In this document: piece by piece, positions 9,272 to 18,802 of the stretch
How the letters are laid out: the number at the start of each line of letters is the position of its first letter
How positions within the stretch are numbered: position 1 is the first letter of the stretch
DNA from: Pelagibacteraceae bacterium AG-426-L23
GTDB lineage: Bacteria > Pseudomonadota > Alphaproteobacteria > Pelagibacterales > Pelagibacteraceae
NCBI GenBank assembly: GCA_003213115.1
Contig: QCNU01000001.1
Location: 124,001-188,000 of the forward strand
Direction of reading: 5' to 3'
Length of the DNA stretch: 64,000 nucleotides
Position numbers and translations under genes: made by a program
The notes under the pieces: generated by a model
The model's database searches: none
What the model saw: the letters and a program-made list of their open reading frames with translations, nothing else
Told to the model about the DNA's origin: nothing

Positions 9272-9763
9272 ATGAGCTGGACAGACGAAAAAGTAGAAAA
9301 ACTTAAAGAGCTTTGGAGCAAAGGTCAAACGGCTAGTCAAATAGCAGAGGCATTGGGAGATACGACTAGAAATGCCGTAATTGGGAAAGCACATCGATTA
9401 AATCTAGAGGCAAGAGCACCTTCAAAACAAACTAATAAACAACAAGGTTTTAAAAAAAATAAAAAAACGCAAAAAACAGTTAGTAGAAAAAGTAGATTTA
9501 AATCTATTTTATTGGATAAAAATTTTGAGCCTGAAAAACCAACTTCACTAGAGGAACTTACTGATACTACTTGCAGATGGCCGATTGGTCATCCAGATGA
9601 GGATAGTTTTTACTTTTGTGGAAGAAAACCTGTAGAAGATTTCTCTTATTGCAAATTACACGTTTTGTATGCGTTTCAACCTAAAAATACAAAAGAAGAG
9701 CCTATCACCAAAGAAGACGAGGTACCGGCATTCTTAGAAAAGAAAATTAAGTCCGCAAGTTAA
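9272..9763 (+). CDS. gcrA: GcrA cell cycle regulator
   Basis: Alphaproteobacterial transcription factor that works with sigma-70 at methylated promoters in Caulobacter. Seen: the N-terminal DNA-binding domain (MSWTDEKVEKLKELWSKG, SQIAEALGDTTRNAVIGKAH), a basic linker, and the C-terminal polymerase-contact segment with CRWPIGHPDEDSFYFCGR and SYCKLH. Length 163 aa is normal. It is divergent from the ABC-2 permease; the upstream spacer is AT-rich with a TATAGTATAAG run just before the start codon. Confidence 0.95.
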   Translation: MSWTDEKVEKLKELWSKGQTASQIAEALGDTTRNAVIGKAHRLNLEARAPSKQTNKQQGFKKNKKTQKTVSRKSRFKSILLDKNFEPEKPTSLEELTDTTCRWPIGHPDEDSFYFCGRKPVEDFSYCKLHVLYAFQPKNTKEEPITKEDEVPAFLEKKIKSAS

Positions 9764-9796
9764 CAAAACTTTAACATTACAATCATATAATTGAAT

Positions 9797-10021
9797 ATGA
9801 AAATTATTAAAAAATACCTTAAATGGTTAAGCACTTTTTTAGTCTTAACAGGTATATTATTAACTAACTTAAATATGTATCCAATTAATATAATGTTTCA
9901 CGGGGCTGGAGTTGTAGGCTGGACTGTAGCTGGTTTTTTATCAAAAGATAAAGCTATACTTACAAACTTTGGTTTACAGATTCCATTATTTCTAATCGGA
10001 TTTTATCAAATACTTTTTTAG
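9797..10021 (+). CDS. Small membrane protein, unknown function
   Basis: About 74 aa. I do not recognise a characterised family. Three hydrophobic segments are visible (LSTFLVLTGILLT, INIMFHGAGVVGWTVAGFL, FGLQIPLFLIGFYQIL). I start at the ATG at 9797; the track start at 9791 is a TTG. It sits between gcrA and arsC and ends 3 bases before the arsC start, so it may be co-transcribed with arsC. Confidence 0.7.
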   Translation: MKIIKKYLKWLSTFLVLTGILLTNLNMYPINIMFHGAGVVGWTVAGFLSKDKAILTNFGLQIPLFLIGFYQILF

Positions 10022-10024
10022 ATA

Positions 10025-10459
10025 ATGAAAAATGTTCTTTTTGTTTGTACTGGAAATTCTGCTCGCAGCATTATTGCTGAAAGCATAATCAATCATAGTT
10101 ATAAAGATAAATTTAAAGGCTTTAGTGCAGGGAGCAACCCTTCAGGTAAAATAAACCCTTATATAAAAAATTTTCTACAAAAAAAAGGTTTTGATCTCGA
10201 AAAATGTTATTCCAAAAACTTTGATGAATTTTTAAATAATAAAATAAAAATAGATCATGTTTTTACGGTTTGCAGTAATGCTCATAACGAGGTTTGTCCG
10301 ATTTGGCCTGAAAAAAAAGAAATTATTCATTGGGATATTGAGGATCCCGTAAAAAAATTTAAGAATACAAATGATCCAAATGAAATAAACGATATATCTC
10401 AATTAACTTTTGATGATATAAATTCTAGAATTGAGGATTGGATTAAAAATGAGAAATAA
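10025..10459 (+). CDS. arsC: Arsenate reductase, low-molecular-weight phosphatase type
   Basis: Reduces arsenate to arsenite using thioredoxin-type electrons. Seen: the P-loop VCTGNSARS (CX5R-type loop with Cys and Arg), AGSNPSGKINP, the second Cys region FTVCSNAHNEVCPIWP with two further cysteines suitable for the disulfide relay, and HWDIEDP. Length 144 aa is normal. The next gene, an aquaglyceroporin, overlaps its end by 11 bases. A phosphotyrosine phosphatase role is less likely given the extra cysteines. Confidence 0.88.
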   Translation: MKNVLFVCTGNSARSIIAESIINHSYKDKFKGFSAGSNPSGKINPYIKNFLQKKGFDLEKCYSKNFDEFLNNKIKIDHVFTVCSNAHNEVCPIWPEKKEIIHWDIEDPVKKFKNTNDPNEINDISQLTFDDINSRIEDWIKNEK

Positions 10460-11099
10460 TTCTAAAATTTTTTACGGAGAGTTTATTGGAAGTTGTTTCT
10501 TAGTCATGATTATTGTGGGTTCTGGTATAATGGCACAAAACTTGACTGAAGATATTGCTGTAATGCTAATAGCTAACGCTTTAGCAACTGGCGCAGGATT
10601 ATTTGTTCTGATTACATCAATCGGAGATATTTCAGGAGCACATTTTAATCCAGTAGTAACAATGGCAATGTATCTTACAAAGAAGATTAAAAAAAATTTA
10701 ATTATCATTTATATTTCAGCTCAAATCTCAGGTTGCTTGTTAGGAGTAATGCTTGCAAATTTTATGTTTGAACTACCCGTGATAGAATTGTCACAAAAAG
10801 TAAGGCCAGGAATTAATATTTTTATTGCAGAACTTATTGCTACCTTTGGATTAATTTTTCTGATATTCGGATCTTTAAAGAGTGGTAAACTTGCGGTCGC
10901 CTCATCAGTTGCGACTTATATAACTGCAGGTTACTGGTTTACCTCTTCAACTTCATTTGCAAATCCAGCGGTAGCAATTGCAAGAACTTTTACAGACACA
11001 TTTACTGGAATAAATTACTTAAATACCCCTAGCTATATCATTGCTGAAATTATTGGTGGAATATTAGCTGTCTATTTAATTAAAAAAATTTTTTTATAG
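10449..11099 (+). CDS. MIP family channel (aquaglyceroporin-like), probable arsenite or small-solute channel
   Basis: Six-helix channel with two half-helix motifs: FNPVV (first box, variant NPV) and ANPAV (second box, NPA). The first box is thus non-canonical. The track start at 10431 is a TTG inside arsC; the ATG at 10449 gives MRNNSKIFYGEFIGS. Coupling to arsC recalls the aqpS-arsC arrangement of Sinorhizobium meliloti, in which the channel lets arsenite out. That role is inferred from neighbourhood; water or glycerol passage is the alternative. Confidence 0.85.
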   Translation: MRNNSKIFYGEFIGSCFLVMIIVGSGIMAQNLTEDIAVMLIANALATGAGLFVLITSIGDISGAHFNPVVTMAMYLTKKIKKNLIIIYISAQISGCLLGVMLANFMFELPVIELSQKVRPGINIFIAELIATFGLIFLIFGSLKSGKLAVASSVATYITAGYWFTSSTSFANPAVAIARTFTDTFTGINYLNTPSYIIAEIIGGILAVYLIKKIFL

Positions 11100-11108
11100 T
11101 TGGAGGGC

Positions 11109-11165
11109 AGCCCAAGGTAATATTAATACCTTGGGCTAATTAATTAACAAACAGTCGGGAGACTG
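11109..11165. terminator. Two hairpins in the spacer after the aquaporin gene
   Basis: An 11-bp perfect stem (AGCCCAAGGTA / TACCTTGGGCT, loop of 7) is followed by a second, 5-bp stem with a GGGA loop (CAGTC-GGGA-GACTG). Neither has a clear T tract on the plus strand, so a classical intrinsic terminator is uncertain. They separate the aquaporin stop from the convergent ppx stop. Confidence 0.5.
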
Positions 11166-11230
11166 ATGAACATTTAATAATATAAAAACGCTAAAAAAAT
11201 ATTTAAATTAAGTTAAAGATTTATTAATTT

Positions 11231-12736
11231 TCAAGAATAAATGATATTAGAGTCGACATTCATCTCTCCTGCTAGATTTTTAAGTCTTTTAGTTACTTGT
11301 TTTGAGACTATATCACTATGATTTTTAGGTATTTTCAAAAAAATAGTCTTATTTCTTTTATAAATTTTAAATTCATCTAACAACAACGAAGACATGCTTG
11401 TAAGTGACTCTGCTAACCTTAAAGCAGATCCCACTTGCTTTGAGGAAAAAATCTCCTTGTTATTTAATAAGGTTAGAAACTGATAATTCGGACTATATTT
11501 TAAACTACAATGTCTCCAAAAACTTGCTGATGCAACTTTTACTCTATCTCTATGTTCTAGTTTTAGTAATGGAGTATTTAACACTTCCATAAAAACTAAC
11601 TCTGCTTTTTGAAAAGCTCCTAGGCCCCAATCCATTTTACTTAAGATACAAGCCAAGGTTAGTAATCTTCGATTAAAATATTCGTTGTCTTCAAATAATG
11701 GTGAAATAAAATTAAAATATTTCTCAAAACTCTTTCCATAGTCCCCTTTTTTAAAAGATATACCATCAGTTTTTAATTTGAAAATTTCATCCTCGCTCAT
11801 TCCTTGGTTTATAATTGTATTCATATGCCCCTCTCTTAGTCCACTGATTGAGCAAATAACTTTTGAGGGGCTTGCTACTTCAATTATTTCGTTAAGTATT
11901 ATAGAGCTAAAAGGTAAATAGGGAGTTCTAGATTTAGTAATATATTCCATTGATTTCAAAGATGATTTATTAAATTTTGAAATTCTGTTTAAGTATTTAA
12001 CTGCTGCATTTTTTGAGAGCTTATATTGATGCAAAATATGTAATGGGTGATTTTCTTTAAAGAGATGATATTTAAATAATGATCTCCAAGTCCCTCCTAC
12101 CAAATATATATTTTTAAATTTCTTTTTAGAAAGCCATTTTTCATCTCTTAAACATTTTCTAACATATTTTCCCAAATTTCTTTTTTTTATAATAGGATTA
12201 TTTTCAAGTCTTAATACTCCAAGAGGTAAAGAGGTTGTTTCAAAAATTTGATTGTTAGAAACTCTGGCAAGTTCTAAACTTCCACCTCCTAAATCTGCAA
12301 CAAGTCCATCTACTTCATCAAATCCTACCATTACACCGTTTGCTGATGTTCTTGCTTCTTCCTCGCCAGATAACACTAGTGGTTTTTTATTAAATATTTT
12401 TTCAATTTCTCTTAAAAATTCACTTGCATCAGTGGCCTCTCTAAAAGCTGCTGTAGCAATAATTTCTAAATCTTGAACGTCTGAAATATCTAAAATTTCT
12501 TTAAATCTATTTAGAACTTTTAAAGAACTTTTAATTCCATCAGGATTTAGTTTTTTAGATTTATCTAGATTTTTTCCAAGTTTGCAAACTGCTTTTTCAT
12601 TAAAAACTGGAATTGGAGAAATTTTAAAATTATCGTATATGAGCATTCTTATTGAATTTGATCCAAGATCTATTATGGCTTGCTTAGACTTTTTATTAGA
12701 CTGAAATTTAAAAAGATTTTTTAATTCTGGTTTCAT
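11231..12736 (-). CDS. ppx: Exopolyphosphatase / guanosine pentaphosphatase family (Ppx/GppA)
   Basis: Hydrolyses terminal phosphate from polyphosphate. Seen: the ASKHA-fold phosphate loop IIDLGSNSIRMLIYD, ATAAFREATD, LSGEEEARTSANGV, the second loop VADLGGGSLELARV, and a C-terminal HD-like region including LRLAESLTSM-type sequence. Length 501 aa is normal. It overlaps the end of ppk by 4 bases, forming a polyphosphate make-and-break operon next to the pho regulon. Confidence 0.93.
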   Translation of the reverse strand: MKPELKNLFKFQSNKKSKQAIIDLGSNSIRMLIYDNFKISPIPVFNEKAVCKLGKNLDKSKKLNPDGIKSSLKVLNRFKEILDISDVQDLEIIATAAFREATDASEFLREIEKIFNKKPLVLSGEEEARTSANGVMVGFDEVDGLVADLGGGSLELARVSNNQIFETTSLPLGVLRLENNPIIKKRNLGKYVRKCLRDEKWLSKKKFKNIYLVGGTWRSLFKYHLFKENHPLHILHQYKLSKNAAVKYLNRISKFNKSSLKSMEYITKSRTPYLPFSSIILNEIIEVASPSKVICSISGLREGHMNTIINQGMSEDEIFKLKTDGISFKKGDYGKSFEKYFNFISPLFEDNEYFNRRLLTLACILSKMDWGLGAFQKAELVFMEVLNTPLLKLEHRDRVKVASASFWRHCSLKYSPNYQFLTLLNNKEIFSSKQVGSALRLAESLTSMSSLLLDEFKIYKRNKTIFLKIPKNHSDIVSKQVTKRLKNLAGEMNVDSNIIYS

Positions 12737-14859
12737 TTTACCAATCTTAAATTTTTAGGTTTAGCTCTTAAAATTGACTTACCACGACCTGATAAACTTG
12801 GGTTCTTCATGAAATAGGAATGTGCGGAAAAGCCTTTTTCTTGTTCTTTATTATAGTTTCCTAAGCTATCTAAATACCATGTTTCTGATTTATCTTTAAA
12901 GTTGGCTAACATAATTTGATCTAAAATTTGCTCATGCACAGTATTGTTTTCTATCGGAATTATAATTTCAATTCTTCTATCTAAATTTCTAGGCATTAAA
13001 TCTGCAGATGAAATATATACCTGATTCTCTCGAGAAGGCATAGAACTACCATTTGCAAAACAATAAATTCTTGAGTGTTCTAAAAATCTGCCAATAAGGC
13101 TTTTTACTTTTATATTTTCAGATTGACCTTTAACTCCAGGTCTTAAGCAGCATACGCCTCGTACTGATAAGTTTATTTTTACTCCTGCGTTTGAAGCTTC
13201 ATAAAATTTCTTAATAATTCCAGGGTCTACAAGAGAATTCATTTTTGCCCATATTTCTGCAGGTTTTCCTTTACTTGCATTTACAATTTCATTTTCAATT
13301 TTTTCTTCAAAAAAATTCCTACTATTTAATGGAGACATAAAAATTTTATTCAATTTTTTGGGTTTTGCATAACCAGTTACATAATTGAAAAATTTTTCAA
13401 CATCTTTGGCCAAGTCTTGATTAGAGCTAAACAGTGATAAGTCAGTATAAATTTTTGCGTTAATTGGATGATAGTTTCCTGTGCCTAAGTGAACATAGCT
13501 TCGCGTTTTTGCTCCTTCTTTTCTTAAAACTAAACTTGCCTTTGCATGCGTTTTGTATTTTGCGAATCCGTAAACAATTTGAACGCCAGCTTTCTCTAGT
13601 TTCCTAGATAATTCAATATTAGCTTCCTCATCAAATCGAGCTTTTATTTCTATTACGGCTGTAACAACTTTTCCGTTTTCTGCTGCTCTACTTAGTGCTT
13701 TTACGATAGGAGAGTCAGGTGTGGTTCGATACAAAGTTTGTTTGATACCGATAACTTTGGGATCTTTTGCTGCAGCTTCTAAAAATTGAATTACTACATC
13801 AAAAGTTTCAAAAGGGTGGTGTACAACAAAATCTTTACTTCTTATAGCTGAAAAAAATTTATCATCAAATTCCTTCAATCTTTCAACTTCTCTAGGATTA
13901 AACTTTTTAAATCTCAGCTTTGGATCTTTCTTTTTACAAATTTCATCTATATCTTGTATTCCAACCAATCCTTCAACCTCATAAATATGATCTTCATCCA
14001 TTTTAAATTTTTTTGAAATAAAATTTAAAAGGTTTTTATTTGAATTAGTGAGTACTTCAAGTTTAACTACGTTTCCCCTTCTTCTTTTCTTAATTGCTTT
14101 TTCAAAATATCTCACAAGATCAGCAGCTTCATCATCTATTTCAATTTCGCTGTCTCTAATTATTTTAAACTGCAAACTTGCCTCGATATTATGGTCTGGA
14201 AATATTTCATTTGCAAATTTACAAATTACGTCATCAATTGTGACAAATTCATTTATTGTTTCAGAATTGTTTAGAGATATAAATTTTGGAAGTGCTCTTG
14301 GTATAACTATAATTGCGTTTAGTTCTCTTTTTTTTTTAATTCTGCTCATTCTTAATAAGATTGCTTGGCCTTTATTTGGTATAAAAGGAAAGGGATGTGA
14401 TGGGTCGATGGCAGTAGGTGTTATTATAGGATAAATTGTTTCCTGAAAATATTCTCTTAGATACATAAGATCCTTCTTATTTAGTTCTGACATTTTTCGA
14501 ATGAAAATTTTTTCTTTTGATAGCTCTTTTTTCAACTCTAGGAACGCTTCGTTTTGCTTCTTTAATAGATCTTTAGTTTTTAATACGACCCCGTTTAATT
14601 GATCCTCTGCAGTTAATCCATCTGCGCTTAATTCGTCAAAACCATCTTTAATTTGATTAAAAAGTCCAGCGACTCTTACCATAAAAAATTCATCTAAATT
14701 TGTACCTGCGATTGATAAAAATTTTACTCTTTCAAATAGAGGATTTGTTTTATCTTTTGACTCTTCTAAAACACGATCATTAAACTGAAGCCAAGATAAT
14801 TCTCTGTTTATGAGTAGATTGCTAATATTAGCGTTTTCTGAAAATGATGCTTTCGACAT
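12733..14859 (-). CDS. ppk: Polyphosphate kinase 1
   Basis: Reversibly polymerises the gamma-phosphate of ATP into polyphosphate. Seen: NRELSWLQFNDRVLEES at the N-terminus, FIPNKGQAILLRM, the HHPFETFD loop, IGIKQTLYRTTPDSPIV, and the two histidine blocks (YKTHAKASLVLR with the autophosphorylated-His region, and FLEHSRIYCFANG). Length 708 aa is normal for PPK1. It is the first gene of the ppk-ppx pair and is divergent from sixA. Confidence 0.97.
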   Translation of the reverse strand: MSKASFSENANISNLLINRELSWLQFNDRVLEESKDKTNPLFERVKFLSIAGTNLDEFFMVRVAGLFNQIKDGFDELSADGLTAEDQLNGVVLKTKDLLKKQNEAFLELKKELSKEKIFIRKMSELNKKDLMYLREYFQETIYPIITPTAIDPSHPFPFIPNKGQAILLRMSRIKKKRELNAIIVIPRALPKFISLNNSETINEFVTIDDVICKFANEIFPDHNIEASLQFKIIRDSEIEIDDEAADLVRYFEKAIKKRRRGNVVKLEVLTNSNKNLLNFISKKFKMDEDHIYEVEGLVGIQDIDEICKKKDPKLRFKKFNPREVERLKEFDDKFFSAIRSKDFVVHHPFETFDVVIQFLEAAAKDPKVIGIKQTLYRTTPDSPIVKALSRAAENGKVVTAVIEIKARFDEEANIELSRKLEKAGVQIVYGFAKYKTHAKASLVLRKEGAKTRSYVHLGTGNYHPINAKIYTDLSLFSSNQDLAKDVEKFFNYVTGYAKPKKLNKIFMSPLNSRNFFEEKIENEIVNASKGKPAEIWAKMNSLVDPGIIKKFYEASNAGVKINLSVRGVCCLRPGVKGQSENIKVKSLIGRFLEHSRIYCFANGSSMPSRENQVYISSADLMPRNLDRRIEIIIPIENNTVHEQILDQIMLANFKDKSETWYLDSLGNYNKEQEKGFSAHSYFMKNPSLSGRGKSILRAKPKNLRLVK

Positions 14860-14881
14860 ATATAAATGTTAAATTAAAAAT

Positions 14882-15406
14882 ATGTTTAAATTATATGCGA
14901 TGAGACACGCTAAATCTAGTTGGGATTTTCCAGATTTAGATGATCATGACAGGCCATTGAATAAAAGAGGGGTAAATTCAGCAAAATTAATTTGTGAATT
15001 TTTTATTAAAAAGAAATTAAAATTTGATTTAGTTTATTGCTCGTCCTCTAAAAGGACAATACAAACATTAAATATATTGTCAGAAAAAATCAGTTTTAAG
15101 AAAATTATTAAAAAAAAAGCGCTTTATCATGCTAGTGAGGATGAAATTATTCATATCTTAAAACAAACAGTTGATAATTATAAAACTTTACTTTTAATCA
15201 ATCATGAACCTTCAATTAGTGAACTCATAAATCGAATCTGTCTTAAAAAAAACTCTGATCAATTTGAAAATTTAAAAAGAAAATTTCCTACTGCAGCCGT
15301 TGCTGAAGTAAGTTTTAATTTCAATGATTGGAAGAAGTTATCAAAAGTTAAAGGAAAATTAATATCATTTATAAAGCCAAAAGATCTTCAAGCATCTAAG
15401 GAATAG
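14882..15406 (+). CDS. sixA: SixA-type histidine phosphatase
   Basis: Phosphoglycerate-mutase-fold phosphatase. Seen: the RHG-type catalytic motif in YAMRHAKSSWD, DDHDRPLNKRG, YCSSSKRTIQTL with the second Arg, and NHEPSISELI with the second His. SixA of E. coli dephosphorylates phosphohistidine proteins; the target here is unknown. The gene is squeezed between ppk and phoB and overlaps the convergent phoB end by 19 bases, which hints at a link with phosphate signalling but does not show one. Confidence 0.85.
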   Translation: MFKLYAMRHAKSSWDFPDLDDHDRPLNKRGVNSAKLICEFFIKKKLKFDLVYCSSSKRTIQTLNILSEKISFKKIIKKKALYHASEDEIIHILKQTVDNYKTLLLINHEPSISELINRICLKKNSDQFENLKRKFPTAAVAEVSFNFNDWKKLSKVKGKLISFIKPKDLQASKE

Positions 15407-16071
15407 CCAGCAGATCTTACTGTTCTGATAAGATCTTTTTTGCCATCAATATTTATTGCTTTTCTTAGTCTTCTTATATGAACATCTATAGTTCTGGACC
15501 CCACATAAATATCATCTCCCCATACAGAATTTAGAAGTTGCTCACGCGAATATACTCTTTTTGGATTCTTTATTAAAAAATCAATTAGTTTAAATTCTGT
15601 AGGACCAACTGTGACTTGTTTATCTGCTCTATAAACTCTTCGTTGAACTCTATCTACTTTTAGATCCTCAAATACTACAACATCAGCGGCAACACTTGGT
15701 TTAGATCTCTTTAATAAAGCGTTAACTCTTGCAATAAGTTCTTTTTGGCTGAATGGCTTAGTTACGTAGTCATCAGCTCCTGTTTCAAATCCTTTCAGTT
15801 TGTCTTCCTCTTCACCTTTGGCTGTTAACATAATGATTGGGATATTTTTGTGAAGATTGCTTCTTTTCAAATTTTTACAGACTTCAACACCTGAAATATC
15901 TGGTAACATCCAATCTAATAAAATTAAATCAGGATTTTTTTCCTTTATATTTCTAATAGCGTCTTCTCCATTGACTGCATAATCAACTTTGTGACCCTCT
16001 TTTTCTAAATTGTATTTAAGCAAAGTTACGATGGGCATTTCATCTTCAACTATGAATAAATTTGCCCTCAT
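15388..16071 (-). CDS. phoB: Phosphate regulon response regulator PhoB
   Basis: OmpR-type transcription activator. Seen: receiver domain with acidic pair (VEDEMPI), phosphorylated Asp in ILLDWMLPDISGVEV, Thr in MLTAKGEE and Lys in DDYVTKPFS; a C-terminal winged helix with VGPTEFKLIDFLIKNP, SREQLLNSVWG and VHIRRLRKAI. Its context (downstream of phoU, with phoR at the other end of the cluster) fixes the identity. It ends the pst-pho operon and touches phoU with a 1-base overlap. Confidence 0.95.
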   Translation of the reverse strand: MRANLFIVEDEMPIVTLLKYNLEKEGHKVDYAVNGEDAIRNIKEKNPDLILLDWMLPDISGVEVCKNLKRSNLHKNIPIIMLTAKGEEEDKLKGFETGADDYVTKPFSQKELIARVNALLKRSKPSVAADVVVFEDLKVDRVQRRVYRADKQVTVGPTEFKLIDFLIKNPKRVYSREQLLNSVWGDDIYVGSRTIDVHIRRLRKAINIDGKKDLIRTVRSAGYSLDA

Positions 16072-16751
16072 TATCCCTTTGGTCGTTCTCCCTCTAAATA
16101 ATTTCCTGTAACCAGAAAATAAACTTGCTCTGCAATATTGGTTGCATGATCTCCAATCCTCTCAATATTTTTAAGCATGAAAAGTAGTTGGGTTACTTTT
16201 TGTATATCGTTTTTATTTTTTTCTAAATGCTTTATTGCAATTTCCATATTAGCATTAGTCATTTGATCTATTTCTTCATCAGAATTCCAAACATTTTCTG
16301 CTGTATCTTTAGCTCTATGTAAATACGAATTTAAAACTGCATTGACTTGTTTTGATGCTTTTAAACCAGCTATTTCGAAATTTTTAGTTATATCATTAGG
16401 TAAATCAGTTCCAATTTTAGTTAATCGTTTTGAGATGTTTTTTGCTAAATCACCAATTCTCTCTAAGTCTGAAGAAACTTTTAAAGCAACAACTGTCTCT
16501 CTTAAATCAATTGCCATAGGTTGCCTTAAGGCAATCAAATTTACAACTTGCTCTTCTATATTTAATTCATACTTATCGATTAATTCATCATCTTTAATAG
16601 ATTTTTCTGCTAAGCTAATATCTTTTTTAACTAAAGATTGAATGGAGTTTTCTAGCTGTTTCTCAACACCCGCTCCCATTTTCACTATTGTATCTTTTAA
16701 CAACTGAAGTTGCTCTTCGTAAGATTTTACTATGTGCGGTTTTTCACTCAT
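16071..16751 (-). CDS. phoU: Phosphate signalling protein PhoU
   Basis: Negative regulator joining the Pst transporter to PhoR. Seen: two PhoU helical repeats with the metal-binding signature ERIGDLAKNISKR in the first and ERIGDHATNIAEQV in the second. Length 226 aa is normal. It overlaps the neighbours pstB and phoB by single bases, as in many pst operons. Confidence 0.96.
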   Translation of the reverse strand: MSEKPHIVKSYEEQLQLLKDTIVKMGAGVEKQLENSIQSLVKKDISLAEKSIKDDELIDKYELNIEEQVVNLIALRQPMAIDLRETVVALKVSSDLERIGDLAKNISKRLTKIGTDLPNDITKNFEIAGLKASKQVNAVLNSYLHRAKDTAENVWNSDEEIDQMTNANMEIAIKHLEKNKNDIQKVTQLLFMLKNIERIGDHATNIAEQVYFLVTGNYLEGERPKG

Positions 16752-17506
16752 TAACCAAACCTCCCTGTAATGTAATCCTGAGTTTGTTGTTTGTCAGGAT
16801 TTTTAAATATTTTATCTGTTGATCCAAATTCTATAAGTTTTCCCAAATGAAAGAAACCTGTTTTTTGAGATACCCTAGCTGCTTGTGACATTGAGTGGGT
16901 AACTATTACAATTGTGACCTCTTTTTTAAGATCATCAATAAGTTCTTCAATTTGAGCTGTTGCTATTGGGTCAAGCGCTGAACATGGTTCGTCCATAAGA
17001 ATCACTTCTGGGCTTACAGATATAGCTCTTGCAATACATAGTCGTTGCTGTTGACCGCCTGATAAACCAGTTCCGATTTCATCAAGTCTATCTTTAACTT
17101 CGTTCCACAGGGCAGCTTTTTTCAAACTTGTTTCAACTATTTGATCCATTTCTTCTTTGCTCTGTGCAATACCGTGAATAGTAGGCCCATAAGCTACATT
17201 TTCATAAATTGTTTTAGGGAACGGATTGGGTTTTTGAAAAACCATACCAACGTTTTCCCTAAGTCTCACAACATCTAATTTTCTTGAGTTCAGTTCTAGG
17301 TTGTCCATTTTAATACTGCCTTCAACTCTACAAATATCTATAACATCGTTCATTCTGTTCAAGCATCTTAAGAAAGTAGACTTTCCACACCCAGATGGCC
17401 CAATTAAAGCTGTAACTTCTTTTTCTGCTATATCTATAGAGACATCAAATAATGCCTGTTTAGATCCGTAATATACATTTACATTTTCCGCTTTTATTTT
17501 ACTCAT
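16751..17506 (-). CDS. pstB: Phosphate ABC transporter ATP-binding protein
   Basis: Energy subunit of the high-affinity phosphate importer. Seen: [16 protein letters not shown], Walker [15 protein letters not shown]-loop [17 protein letters not shown] (the NPFP motif is typical of PstB), signature [14 protein letters not shown], Walker [15 protein letters not shown] and switch His VTHSM. Length 251 aa is normal. Confidence 0.98.
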   Translation of the reverse strand: MSKIKAENVNVYYGSKQALFDVSIDIAEKEVTALIGPSGCGKSTFLRCLNRMNDVIDICRVEGSIKMDNLELNSRKLDVVRLRENVGMVFQKPNPFPKTIYENVAYGPTIHGIAQSKEEMDQIVETSLKKAALWNEVKDRLDEIGTGLSGGQQQRLCIARAISVSPEVILMDEPCSALDPIATAQIEELIDDLKKEVTIVIVTHSMSQAARVSQKTGFFHLGKLIEFGSTDKIFKNPDKQQTQDYITGRFG

Positions 17507-18802
17507 TTAACTCCATTTCTTTTCAAATTTGTGTCTAACTATTTGAGCTGCCAAGTTCATTAAAATTAAAAAAGCTAGAAGCACCATAATACATGCGGAT
17601 ACTTTTTCAACAAAACCTCTCTCAGCACTTTCTGACCATATATATATCTGTACTGGTAAACTTGCAGCAGGATCAACTGGCGTGCCAGGAATTGTATTCA
17701 CAAAAGCAACCATTCCAATTAAAATTAAAGGAGCTGTTTCTCCTAAAGCTTGAGCTAAGCCAATTATCGTTCCAGATAAAGTTCCAGGCATTGATAGTGG
17801 CACAGTATGATGCATGGTCGTTTGCATATTGCTTGCACCCATCGCTAAAGCAGCTTCTCTTATACTTGGAGGAACAGCTTTTAAAGAGGCTCTTGCAGCA
17901 ATAATTATTGTTGGTAATGTCATAAGTGACAGAGTAATTCCTCCAACAAGTGGTGTCGATCTTGGTAAATTAAAAACTGCTAATAAAATACCCAGACCCA
18001 GCAAACCAAATACTATAGATGGAACGGCTGCTAAATTGTTAATGTTTACTTCTATAAAATCTGTAAATTTATTTTTTGGTGCAAATTCCTCGAGATAAAT
18101 TGCAGCTAGCACTGCAACAGGAAATGAAAATGCTAAACACACTAATATACTAAAAACTGTTCCCATAAACGAGCTAGCTATACCTGCTAGTTCTGCCTCT
18201 CTTGAGTCAGGATTTGTAAAAAAACTAATGTTAAACTCTGATAAAATATCTCCTCTCTCATTAAGCATATCGTAAATCTGCAGCTGATAATCATTTACTC
18301 TTCTATTCTTTTCAGGGATATCTCTTGGATAATTTCCCTTATGAACTTGATCAATATCATCAGAAGCTGTTAATTTTATAGGTACTATTTTACCTAGAAA
18401 GTCTGGATTTTTTAAAAGTAGATCTTTAACTTCTGTCTCATATTTATACGAAACCATTTGAATCAGTTGACGATCCTCTTCTTCAGGAAGTCCAGGATCT
18501 AATGAGGTCATAGCTTTGTAAGCAACATCATAGTAGTCTGCATTTTCTAAATCATCTTTTGATGGACTTTCTGCATCGATTAAAAGCAATTCTTTATCAT
18601 AATGAACTTCGGTTACTATCCAAGTTTTTTGGAAAGCTGAGTAACCTTTTGAAAATATTTGAAACATAAAAACTGCTAAAAAGGTTAAAGCTAATCCTAT
18701 AGCTATTTTGCCATACCATTGAAATCTTCTTTCAGCGTTATATCTTTTTTTTAAAAAATTTTTCTTAAAATTATTCATATTTTTCCCTATATTTTTTAAC
18801 AA
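17507..18802 (-). CDS. pstA: Phosphate ABC transporter permease PstA (long alphaproteobacterial form)
   Basis: Inner-membrane permease half. At 431 aa it has a long N-terminal periplasmic domain after the first helix (about residues 55-200), as is usual in alphaproteobacteria, followed by the binding-protein-dependent permease core. The coupling EAA loop is seen in REAALAMGASNMQTTMHHTVPLSMPG. It overlaps the end of pstC by 32 bases if the first ATG is used; a later start at MNNFKKNFLKKR is also possible and would remove part of the overlap. Confidence 0.94.
   Translation of the reverse strand: MLKNIGKNMNNFKKNFLKKRYNAERRFQWYGKIAIGLALTFLAVFMFQIFSKGYSAFQKTWIVTEVHYDKELLLIDAESPSKDDLENADYYDVAYKAMTSLDPGLPEEEDRQLIQMVSYKYETEVKDLLLKNPDFLGKIVPIKLTASDDIDQVHKGNYPRDIPEKNRRVNDYQLQIYDMLNERGDILSEFNISFFTNPDSREAELAGIASSFMGTVFSILVCLAFSFPVAVLAAIYLEEFAPKNKFTDFIEVNINNLAAVPSIVFGLLGLGILLAVFNLPRSTPLVGGITLSLMTLPTIIIAARASLKAVPPSIREAALAMGASNMQTTMHHTVPLSMPGTLSGTIIGLAQALGETAPLILIGMVAFVNTIPGTPVDPAASLPVQIYIWSESAERGFVEKVSACIMVLLAFLILMNLAAQIVRHKFEKKWS

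Noticed and set aside
11152-11190. CTGATGA next to a small hairpin, resembling a hammerhead ribozyme core
   Set aside because: The second core element (GAAA) and the third helix are missing.
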